In this document: positions 35,011 to 42,452 of the stretch, in pieces | Position numbering within the stretch: position 1 is the first letter of the stretch | Layout: every line of letters begins with the position of its first letter | Assembly: GCF_014656475.1 (NCBI RefSeq) | Contig: NZ_BNCM01000007.1 | Coordinates: 124,001-188,000, forward strand | Direction: 5' to 3' | DNA length: 64,000 nucleotides | Source: Sinomonas cellulolyticus | GTDB lineage: Bacteria > Actinomycetota > Actinomycetes > Actinomycetales > Micrococcaceae | Program-made: the position numbers and the translations under genes | The notes under the pieces: generated by a model | The model's database searches: none | The model's input: the letters and a program-made list of their open reading frames with translations, nothing else | Told to the model about the DNA's origin: nothing

Positions 35011-37374
35011 TCAGGCTCCAGCACCGCCCGCGGTTGCGCGATCCGCCAGGTCCGCCTGACGGAGGACGCCCGAGAGCAGGGTGACAGCGCCCGCCTTGTC
35101 CAACGGATTGTTCCTGTTGCCGCACTTGGGGCTCTGGACGCAGGACGGGCAGCCCGCTTCGCACCCGCAGGCCTCGATCGCCTCGAGCGTGGCGCGGAGC
35201 CAGACACGAAGGCTGTCATAGCCGCGCTCGGCGAAGCCGGCCCCGCCGGGATGTCCGTCGTAGACGAAAATCGTCGGCTCCTCGGTGTCCGCGTGGAGGG
35301 CTGTCGACACCCCGCCGATGTCCCAGCGGTCGCTCGATGCCACCAGGGGCAGCAGTCCGATCGATGCGTGCTCGGCGGCGTGGAGTGCGCCTGGGAACTG
35401 CGCGGGGATCAGTCCCGAAGCGACCAGGGTCGGCTCGGGGACGGTGATCCAGACCGCCTTTGTGAACAGGTCCCGTGCCTCGAGCTCAAGCGGCTCCTCC
35501 CCGAGCACCTCATGGGAGATGAGCGCCTTGCGCTGGAAGGAGACAACTTGAGTCGTGACCCGCACCTCGCCGAAATGTACGCCCACAGGACCCCACTGCT
35601 CTGCGCGGAGTTCCTCGAGGACCTCGATCGTGGTGATGTCCCGTGCCGTCGTGTAGTAGTCCGGGTTCACCCGCCGCACCACGACGCAGTGCTCCGCCTC
35701 GTTGAGGTCCTCGACAAGGTAGCTCGCACCCTGGTGCACGTAGATCGCTCCCTGATGCGCCTGGTAATGCGTCTGAGGAGAGTCCATCGACCCGAGAAGC
35801 TGCCCCGTCTCGGCGTCGATGATGCTCACAGGGCCGCCTCCGTCCGCGCGGAGATTCACCATGCCAGCGGCGCTCTCCGGGTGGGTCCAGAACCATCCCG
35901 ACGGCCGTCTCCGCAGATATCCCTGCGCCTCGAGCTGGTTGAGGAGGGCTTCGGCCGAGGGGCCGAAGAGGGTGAGGTCCGCCGTCGTCAGTGGCTTCTC
36001 GGCCGCCGCGGCACACAGGTGCGGACCGAGCACGTATGGGTTGGAAGGGTCGAGGACCGTGGCCTCGACCGACGTGTCGAAGATCGCCTCCGGGTGGTTG
36101 ACCAGATAGGTGTCCAGCGGATCGTCGCTTGCGACGAAGGCGGCGAGTGCGTCCTGTCCAGACCGGCCCGCGCGGCCGATCTCCTGGAACAGGGATGCCC
36201 TGGTTCCGGGCCAGCCCGCGACGAGCACCGCATCGAGACCGGAGATGTCGATCCCGAGTTCGAGAGCGGACGTGCTCGCGACGCCCAGCAGCTCTCCCGA
36301 GCGCAGCTTCCTCTCAAGTTCGCGGCGTTCCTCGGGGAGATAGCCCGAACGGTAGGCCGCGACCCGCGGCGGCAGACTCGGGTCGACGTCCTCCAGGAGC
36401 CGCTGGGTGATCGACGAGATGGCCTCGGCGCCGCGCCGAGACTTGATGAACGCTATCGTGCGCACGCGCGCGGCGACGAGGTTGGCCAGGAGGTCTGCGG
36501 TCTCCGCGATGGCTGTGCGGCGCTGCGGTGCGCCGTTCTCGCCCTTGGCCTCGGTCAGCGGGGGTTCCCAGAAAGCGACCTCGGTGGCGCCATGCGGCGA
36601 GCCGTCCTCGGTGACAGCGGTGACCCGGTCGCCGATCAGCCGTCCGACAGAGCCTTCGGGATCCCCAGAGGTCGCCGAAGCGGCGATGAACACCGGATCC
36701 GACCCGTAGTGTGCACACACCCGTCGCAGCCGTCGGAGCAGGTTGGCAACGTGGGAGCCGAAGACGCCGCGGTACGAGTGGGCCTCGTCGATCACCACGA
36801 ACCGCAGCCGCCGAAAGAACGACGACCACCAGACGTGGTTGGGCAGGATTCCGAAGTGGAGCATGTCCGGGTTGGCAAGGATCACGTTCGCGTGGTCGCG
36901 GATCCACCGTCTGGCGGACTGCTCGGTGTCGCCGTCGTAGGTCTCAGCCCGGACTGTGCGCAGACCGAGGGCACGGATCGAGGCCAGCTGGTCCGCTGCG
37001 AGGGCCTTGGTGGGGGAGAGGTAGAGGACGACTGCGCCGTCGTCATGGATCCGGCCGGGCTCGGCTGCCATCCTCAGCTCCGACCGGTGGACAGCGTCCA
37101 GCGCGGGCAGCTGGTAGGCCAGGGACTTGCCCGATGCGGTGCCGGTGGCGAGGACCACATGGCGGCCGGAGTGGGCGAGGTCAGCAGCCTCCACCTGATG
37201 GGTGTACGGCTCCGCGATCCCGAGCCGTGCGTGCGCCGCGACGAGGTCGGGATGGGCCCACTCCGGCCACCCAGCATGGCGGGCCGGTCGCGCCGGAATG
37301 GTGCGGAGGTGCCGCAGCTCCTCTGGATCGCCGGAGCGGCCCAGAAGGGAGAGGAGGGAATCGTGCGCGGCCAC
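35011..37374 (-). CDS. MrfA-like DEAD/DEAH-box helicase with zinc-binding DUF1998-type C-terminus
   Basis: A 787-residue superfamily 2 helicase. RecA1 has ATGTASGKS (Walker A), PTKALAADQ, DEAH (VVIDEAHSYRG) and SAT (AASATSGDPE). RecA2 has STSALELGIDISGLD and QEIGRAGRSGQ. The C-terminal MZB domain ends with four Cys in CGCEAGCPSCVQSPKCGN, the zinc site of MrfA/SftH helicases that act in DNA repair of interstrand damage. Start at GTG 37374. The gene sits beside tad genes in most Actinobacteria (Rv3649), hence the phrase helicase/secretion neighbourhood, yet a functional link to pili is not known. Confidence 0.94.
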   Translation of the reverse strand: MAAHDSLLSLLGRSGDPEELRHLRTIPARPARHAGWPEWAHPDLVAAHARLGIAEPYTHQVEAADLAHSGRHVVLATGTASGKSLAYQLPALDAVHRSELRMAAEPGRIHDDGAVVLYLSPTKALAADQLASIRALGLRTVRAETYDGDTEQSARRWIRDHANVILANPDMLHFGILPNHVWWSSFFRRLRFVVIDEAHSYRGVFGSHVANLLRRLRRVCAHYGSDPVFIAASATSGDPEGSVGRLIGDRVTAVTEDGSPHGATEVAFWEPPLTEAKGENGAPQRRTAIAETADLLANLVAARVRTIAFIKSRRGAEAISSITQRLLEDVDPSLPPRVAAYRSGYLPEERRELERKLRSGELLGVASTSALELGIDISGLDAVLVAGWPGTRASLFQEIGRAGRSGQDALAAFVASDDPLDTYLVNHPEAIFDTSVEATVLDPSNPYVLGPHLCAAAAEKPLTTADLTLFGPSAEALLNQLEAQGYLRRRPSGWFWTHPESAAGMVNLRADGGGPVSIIDAETGQLLGSMDSPQTHYQAHQGAIYVHQGASYLVEDLNEAEHCVVVRRVNPDYYTTARDITTIEVLEELRAEQWGPVGVHFGEVRVTTQVVSFQRKALISHEVLGEEPLELEARDLFTKAVWITVPEPTLVASGLIPAQFPGALHAAEHASIGLLPLVASSDRWDIGGVSTALHADTEEPTIFVYDGHPGGAGFAERGYDSLRVWLRATLEAIEACGCEAGCPSCVQSPKCGNRNNPLDKAGAVTLLSGVLRQADLADRATAGGAGA

Positions 37375-37404
37375 GGCAGCATTCTGCCAGCCTCGCGGGA
37401 GGCC

Positions 37405-38094
37405 TCAGTCCGCGGAGAGCGAACCGCCCGCTGTCGTGCCCTTGTTCGTCAGGACCAGAACCCCCGAGACGTCATTCCACCCGAGATGGTGGTAGAGGTG
37501 CTGGCCGTCGGGGGAGGCGATCAGGAGGCCCTGGTCGAGCTGGTGCTCGCTCATCGCAGCGGTGAGGGCCTTCATGACGAAGCTGCCGAGGCCCCGGCGG
37601 CGGAAGGCCGGCTCGGTCACGATGCGGTCGAAGACGGCGTACCCATGGGCGACAGCCACGTGGCCGCTCGCAGCGAGCGTCCCGTCGGTGGTCGTGACGG
37701 TGACGGTCGCGCTGTGGTCCTCGTACTCCGTGTTGAGCCTGAGCTCGTCGTCGTTGAGCCAGGGCGCCTCGACGTCCTTGCCCTCGAAGTCCATGACCAT
37801 GAGCTCTTGGTTGCCGGCCAGCTCCACGAGCCCGTGCTGGGCCGCAAGCGTCCGGTAGCTGGGCAGGTCGTCGGTGAGAACTGTCATCAGCCGGGGCGCC
37901 GACTCGGAGACGAAGGCCGCGAGCTCGGCGAACTCCTCCTCACTGGGGCTGACGGCGAACGCCTCCCAGTCCCCGGACTTGTCCGTCAGCTGCGCGGCAG
38001 TGAAGGAACCCACCTCCTTGACCGGATAGTGGCGCGTGGAGGCCCAGCCTTCGACCCACGTGTGCAGAAGCTCGCGCAGAGAATCCTCTCCCAT
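37405..38094 (-). CDS. GNAT-family N-acetyltransferase
   Basis: A 229-residue GNAT protein. The C-terminal half carries the acetyl-CoA binding motif A, EPAFRRRGLGSFVMKALTAAM (about 150-170), and a motif B segment LIASPDGQHLYHHLGW. The N-terminal half (1-100) is a divergent domain. ATG 38094 is favoured by TATCGT 7 nt upstream (leaderless) over the in-frame GTG-like start at 38121. Substrate unknown. Divergent from the rhodanese gene. Confidence 0.88.
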   Translation of the reverse strand: MGEDSLRELLHTWVEGWASTRHYPVKEVGSFTAAQLTDKSGDWEAFAVSPSEEEFAELAAFVSESAPRLMTVLTDDLPSYRTLAAQHGLVELAGNQELMVMDFEGKDVEAPWLNDDELRLNTEYEDHSATVTVTTTDGTLAASGHVAVAHGYAVFDRIVTEPAFRRRGLGSFVMKALTAAMSEHQLDQGLLIASPDGQHLYHHLGWNDVSGVLVLTNKGTTAGGSLSAD

Positions 38095-38101
38095 AGCCAA
38101 G

Positions 38102-38107
38102 ACGATA
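38102..38107 (-). promoter_or_regulatory. -10 box of the GNAT gene (leaderless type)
   Basis: TATCGT on the minus strand, 7 nt from ATG 38094. Confidence 0.45.
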
Positions 38108-38177
38108 ACCGGTACAGGCACCGCCTGACAGGGCTCGTGACTGAACTGTCACCCGACCGGTGCCCACGGCGCGCCGG

Positions 38178-38183
38178 TACCCT
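38178..38183 (+). promoter_or_regulatory. -10 box of the trhO gene (leaderless type)
   Basis: TACCCT, 6 nt before GTG 38190. Confidence 0.45.
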
Positions 38184-38189
38184 TGACGG

Positions 38190-39092
38190 GTGGCTCTGCA
38201 CCGAATCGTCCTCTTCTACTGCTTCACCCCACTCTCCGACCCCGAGGCGGTCAGGCTGTGGCAGCGGAGCCTCTGCGAAAGCCTTGGACTCCGCGGCCGG
38301 ATCATCGTCTCGAAGGACGGCATCAACGCCACCGTGGGGGGCGAGCTCGACGACGTCAAGCGGTACCTGCGCGCCACGAAGGAATACCCCGGCTTCAGGG
38401 AACTCGACGTCAAGTGGTCCGAGGGCTGCGCCGACGACTTCCCCCGGCTGTCGGTCAAGGTGCGGCCAGAGCTCGTCTCCTTCGGCGCACCGGAGGAGCT
38501 GGAGGTGGGGGAGCAGGGGGTTGTGGGCGGTGGAATCCGCCTCACGCCTGAGCAGGTCCACGAGCTTGTGTCGGCCGGGCGCGACGCAGGCGATCCGCGC
38601 CGCGAGGTCGTGTTCTTCGACGGCCGGAACTCCTTCGAAGCCCAGATCGGCCGCTTCAAGGACGCCGTCGTGCCAGACACCGCCACGACCCATGACTTCC
38701 TTGCCGAGCTTGACTCCGGCAAGTACGACGACCTCAAGGACCGCCCGGTGGTCACCTACTGCACTGGAGGGATCCGCTGTGAGGTGCTCACCGCGCACAT
38801 GCGCCGCCGAGGCTTCCACGAGGTGTACCAGCTCGACGGGGGAATCGTCCGGTACGGGGAGGCCTTCAAGGATGAGGGGCTCTGGGAAGGGTCCCTGTAC
38901 GTGTTCGACCGGCGCATGCACCTCGAGTTCAGCGAGGACGCTGCGACGATCGGCCGATGCGCACGATGCGACGCTCCCACGAGCGACTTCCACAACTGTT
39001 CTGATCCCGCATGCCGGCGGCTGACGCTCTACTGCGAGGCCTGCGCCGCGGCGCCCGAGACGCTGCGCTGCCCCGACGGCTGCTCCGCCTGA
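38190..39092 (+). CDS. trhO: Rhodanese-family tRNA uridine 5-oxyacetic acid hydroxylase (UPF0176)
   Basis: A 300-residue UPF0176 protein. The N-terminal acylphosphatase-like domain ([15 protein letters not shown]) precedes a rhodanese domain with the active-site loop YCTGGIRCE. The Cys-rich C-terminus ([32 protein letters not shown]) probably binds zinc. In E. coli the family member TrhO (YceA) adds oxygen to tRNA U34; the same activity is inferred here. Length is normal. It ends convergent to a lipoprotein gene. Confidence 0.92.
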   Translation: MALHRIVLFYCFTPLSDPEAVRLWQRSLCESLGLRGRIIVSKDGINATVGGELDDVKRYLRATKEYPGFRELDVKWSEGCADDFPRLSVKVRPELVSFGAPEELEVGEQGVVGGGIRLTPEQVHELVSAGRDAGDPRREVVFFDGRNSFEAQIGRFKDAVVPDTATTHDFLAELDSGKYDDLKDRPVVTYCTGGIRCEVLTAHMRRRGFHEVYQLDGGIVRYGEAFKDEGLWEGSLYVFDRRMHLEFSEDAATIGRCARCDAPTSDFHNCSDPACRRLTLYCEACAAAPETLRCPDGCSA

Positions 39093-39123
39093 CGGACGCG
39101 GGCGCCGACGCGGTCGGGGACAG

Positions 39124-39714
39124 TCACCCCCGCGTGAGCCGGAACGCGACGTTCGAGGAGGCGTCCCCGGCAGAGGAGAACTGGATGTCCACGTGCCCCC
39201 AGGCGGGAACATCCAAGGCGCGTGACCAGGCCCGGTTGCACGCGAAGGTCGTGCTGAGGAGGTTGCTGCCGCCGGCCGCCACGTCGACCGTCGCACGTCC
39301 GATCCCGCGACAGGCGAAATGCAGCGTGGCCGGCCCCGGGTCGGCATCCACGCCCATCATCCGAGCGGGCGTCGACGGTGTCACCGAACCCGTCGCGAAG
39401 GCCAACGACGGTCCGGAGTCGTCCGGGAGCACGAGCTCGGCCCACTCCGTGAGAGGAGGTCCGGCGAGGAGCTGGGCGAACGGCGCCGCCGTGGCCAGGC
39501 CCTGCCGAATCCGTCCCTGCCGGGCGAGCTGGTCTGCGGCGGCCGAGGCAGCCGCGGACGCGGAAGCCGCCGCAGCCGCGCTCGCGGCGGACTCCCGCTG
39601 TCCGAGGGGGGCCAGCCCATCGTCATAGGAGTAGGCGCAGCCGGTGCAGGAGCATGCCGCTACCACTGCCACAAGCACGGCGGCAGCTGCCCCTCTCGCT
39701 CCGATTCGGCCCAT
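39124..39714 (-). CDS. Putative lipoprotein
   Basis: A 196-residue exported protein with a signal sequence ending in LVAVVAACSCTGC; a lipobox-like Ala-Ala-Cys at residue 21 suggests lipid anchoring. After an Ala/Ser-rich linker (40-62) a beta-rich domain of about 120 residues follows with two further Cys (HFACRG, TTFACNR) that could form a disulfide. I do not recognise the domain. Convergent with trhO and divergent from the methyltransferase gene with only 46 bp between. Confidence 0.75.
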   Translation of the reverse strand: MGRIGARGAAAAVLVAVVAACSCTGCAYSYDDGLAPLGQRESAASAAAAASASAAASAAADQLARQGRIRQGLATAAPFAQLLAGPPLTEWAELVLPDDSGPSLAFATGSVTPSTPARMMGVDADPGPATLHFACRGIGRATVDVAAGGSNLLSTTFACNRAWSRALDVPAWGHVDIQFSSAGDASSNVAFRLTRG

Positions 39715-39748
39715 GGACCCATTTTCCGTCCGGCCCTGTGCAGCCGCC

Positions 39749-39754
39749 TAGACT
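39749..39754 (+). promoter_or_regulatory. -10 box of the methyltransferase gene (leaderless type)
   Basis: TAGACT, 6 nt before GTG 39761. Confidence 0.5.
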
Positions 39755-39760
39755 TCGTAG

Positions 39761-41443
39761 GTGAACAGCCCCGCCGTCCCGCCCGACGTGCCCGTCTCCG
39801 ACCGGCCCGAGCTCCTGCGCTCGCTGGCCCGGGACCTGGCAGCGCTGGACTATACCGTCGATGCCGTGGCGGAGCTCCTCGGCCCGGAGGCCCACGCCGC
39901 CCTCGGCCGAGACCAGGTGGTTCCGGCACTCGTGGCGACCCGTGTGGCGGGCGAGGACCCCGTGCGCGAGCCGCTAGGCGCCGTCGTGCGCTTCTTCCTG
40001 CTGGCGCGCCCGCTCGCGGCGGCGGCGCTCGACGCCATTCTCCCTTCCGTCCGCTCGGAGGGACTGATGGCCTTGGGGCTCGCCTCCTCGGAGAGCCGGA
40101 CGGCGCCGCACGACGCCGGGACGCTGGCGGCCGCCGTCGACCTCCGGCCGTATTCGTGGGACGCGCGCGACGGCGAGCGGGAGGTCTGGGTCGCGTCCGA
40201 CCTCGCCGCCCACCAGCGTCAGGGCGTGCTCCGACGGGACCACGTGCTGGGCATCGGGCAGGCGTCCGCGACGCTGGTCCAGGCGACGGCCCGCCGTCCA
40301 GTCGACCGGGCCCTCGACCTCGGCACCGGCTGCGGAATCCAGGCCCTGCACCTCCTCGAGCACGCCCGGCACGTCGTCGCGACGGACATCTCGGACCGGG
40401 CCCTCGCGTTCGCCCGCTTCAACGTCCTGCTCAATGCCGAGGCCCTCAGGGTCGACCCCGATCGTCCCGAGGACCGCATCGAGCTGCGGAAGGGGTCGCT
40501 GCTGGACCCGGTCGCGGGCGAGCGGTTCGACCTCGTGGTCTCCAACCCGCCGTTCGTGATCACTCCGCGCACGCCCTCGGAGCGGGCCGAGGACCAGTTC
40601 ACCTATCGGGATGGCGGACTGCCGGGCGACCAGCTCGTGTCGACGCTCGTGGGCGGCCTGGGCGAGGTCCTCGCCGAGGGTGGCACCGCCCAGATGCTGG
40701 GCAACTGGGAGATCCCCGCGGGTCAGGCGTGGCACGAGCGCGTGCGCGGCTGGATTCCCGAGGGTCTCGACGCATGGGTCCTCGAGAGGGAGGAGGTCGG
40801 CCCGGGCCAGTATGCCGAGACGTGGCTCGCCGATGCGTCGCAGCAGCGGGACCCCGCGGCCTACGAGGACGCCTACGCCGCCTACCTCGCCGACTTCGCC
40901 GGCCGCGGAACCTCAGCGGTCGGGTTCGGTGTGCTGTGGCTGCGGCGTCCGGCGGAGGGGCAGGGCCGCCTTGACAGGTTCGAGCACCTCGCGCACCCGC
41001 TCGAGCAGCCGATCGGGCCGCACTGGGCGGCGGCGGTGGCGAGGGCGGACTGGCTCGCGCAGCACCCCGACCTCGCCAGCGAACGGCTCCTCGTCGCTGA
41101 GGACGTGACGGAGGAGCGCCACCAGCGCCCCGGTGCGGAGCACCCGGGAGTGATCCTCCTGCGCCAGGGTGCCGGCTTCCGACGGACCGCCCTGCTGAGC
41201 ACCGAACTGGCCGGGTTCGCTTCCGCATGCGACGGCGATCTGACGGCCGGCCAGATCGTGTCGGCGCTCGCGGCACTCCTGGACCGCGACGATCCGGCGT
41301 TCCGCGTCGGGCTGCTCGCTGAGGCGAGGAGCCTCGTCGAGGAAGGCTTCCTGGGGCCGGCGGACGGGCGGGGGAGCGCTGCGGACAGGAAGAGCGGCAG
41401 CGTCCGTGACGCCGTCTCCGTCAATCGTGAAGAAACAGCTTGA
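39761..41443 (+). CDS. Class I SAM-dependent methyltransferase (N6-adenine/HemK-type motif)
   Basis: A 560-residue protein. The N-terminal helical domain (1-140) is followed by a Rossmann methyltransferase with motif I DLGTGCGIQALHL, VATDISDRALAFA and the catalytic NPPF motif (VVSNPPFVITP), as in HemK/RlmG-type enzymes that methylate glutamine or exocyclic amines. A C-terminal domain of about 170 residues is specific to the actinobacterial family. The target is not deducible. Leaderless GTG start. The end lies 58 bp before the next gene. Confidence 0.88.
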   Translation: MNSPAVPPDVPVSDRPELLRSLARDLAALDYTVDAVAELLGPEAHAALGRDQVVPALVATRVAGEDPVREPLGAVVRFFLLARPLAAAALDAILPSVRSEGLMALGLASSESRTAPHDAGTLAAAVDLRPYSWDARDGEREVWVASDLAAHQRQGVLRRDHVLGIGQASATLVQATARRPVDRALDLGTGCGIQALHLLEHARHVVATDISDRALAFARFNVLLNAEALRVDPDRPEDRIELRKGSLLDPVAGERFDLVVSNPPFVITPRTPSERAEDQFTYRDGGLPGDQLVSTLVGGLGEVLAEGGTAQMLGNWEIPAGQAWHERVRGWIPEGLDAWVLEREEVGPGQYAETWLADASQQRDPAAYEDAYAAYLADFAGRGTSAVGFGVLWLRRPAEGQGRLDRFEHLAHPLEQPIGPHWAAAVARADWLAQHPDLASERLLVAEDVTEERHQRPGAEHPGVILLRQGAGFRRTALLSTELAGFASACDGDLTAGQIVSALAALLDRDDPAFRVGLLAEARSLVEEGFLGPADGRGSAADRKSGSVRDAVSVNREETA

Positions 41444-41480
41444 CATCGAGCGCGAATGTGGCGTTTATTACACTGCAATA
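41440..41480 (+). promoter_or_regulatory. Promoter with overlapping palindrome for the winged-helix regulator gene
   Basis: TTGACA (41440-41445) and TTTATT (41464-41469, 18-bp spacing). The near-palindrome TATTACACTGCAATA (41466-41480) overlaps the -10 and may be an autoregulatory operator. The stretch is AT-rich in otherwise GC-rich DNA. The -35 overlaps the end of the methyltransferase gene. Confidence 0.55.
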
Positions 41481-41501
41481 CCGGCACAGAGAAAAAGCAC
41501 T

Positions 41502-42290
41502 ATGACAGACAAGAAGCGCAGCTCGCGCAGCGAGAACCCTGTTCGGATCACGGATCCCAAGGCGATCAGGGCCCTCGCCCACGCCGCTCGGCTCGAGGCG
41601 ATCAACGAGCTCTATTCGAGCCAGGAGAGCCGCACCGCCACCGAGCTGGCCGCGTTCACCGGGCTCACGCCGAGCGCGATGAGCTACCACCTGCGAGCCC
41701 TGAAGAAGTGGGGCATTGTCGTGGATGCCCCGAGCGATGGCGACGGGCGTGAGCGGCGCTGGAAGGCTGCCGGGACGGACCTCAACCTCGACACGGCCAC
41801 CACGGGCCAGACGCCGGGCCTGGCCATCATCGACATGGAGATCGAGTCGCTCCGCACCCGCATCGCAAGCCATGCGAAGCACCGCGACGCCGCTCGCCGT
41901 CGGGGCGAGCCGGACGAATCGCCGGTCATGATGATCTCCGGCAACGGCATGAAGCTCACCCTCGACCAGCGCGCGCGCTTCAAGCAGCGCATGCTCGAGC
42001 TCATGGACGAGTTCGAGCTCGAGGAGCCTGCCCCGGGCGAGGCGACCGAGCGGATGTACTTCGTGTGGTCCATGCTGCCTGAGGTGCGCGAGCCCCAGAA
42101 GGGCCGGGCGGCGCGCAGCGACTCGCCCAGGCCGCGCGCCAAGGCCTCCTCGTCGGGGCAGGGGACTGCCGGACAGGGGACTGCGTCCGCCGCTGAGCGC
42201 ATCGCCTCCGGCGGCGAGCATGCCGCCTCTCCCGCCGAGCAGGCCGGTGCGGCACCGGCTCCGGGGGCGGCGAACGCTGCCCATGCCTGA
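41502..42290 (+). CDS. Winged-helix (ArsR-like) transcriptional regulator
   Basis: A 262-residue protein. Residues 15-95 form an ArsR/PadR-like winged helix: AIRALAHAARLEAINELY, TATELAAFTGLTPSAMSYHLRALKKWGIV and the DGRERRWKA wing. A helical middle part (about 115-195) could dimerise, and the last 60 residues are a Gly/Ala/Ser-rich disordered tail. Start at ATG 41502 follows a standard promoter, unlike the leaderless genes around it. No metal-binding Cys pair is present, so metal sensing is unlikely. Target genes unknown. Confidence 0.85.
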   Translation: MTDKKRSSRSENPVRITDPKAIRALAHAARLEAINELYSSQESRTATELAAFTGLTPSAMSYHLRALKKWGIVVDAPSDGDGRERRWKAAGTDLNLDTATTGQTPGLAIIDMEIESLRTRIASHAKHRDAARRRGEPDESPVMMISGNGMKLTLDQRARFKQRMLELMDEFELEEPAPGEATERMYFVWSMLPEVREPQKGRAARSDSPRPRAKASSSGQGTAGQGTASAAERIASGGEHAASPAEQAGAAPAPGAANAAHA

Positions 42291-42452
42291 GGCGCGGCTG
42301 TCCACATGGACCCCCGCCGCTTGCATGTCCGCGGCCGTCGTATGGTGAACTAGGGACTTGCGCGGCGCACCGCCGCGCCCCTTCGCGCCCTGGCTGCCGG
42401 TGATGACCGGTCACGGGCGCGGCAGAACGGCAGCAGTCTGGCGAGGAGTACC

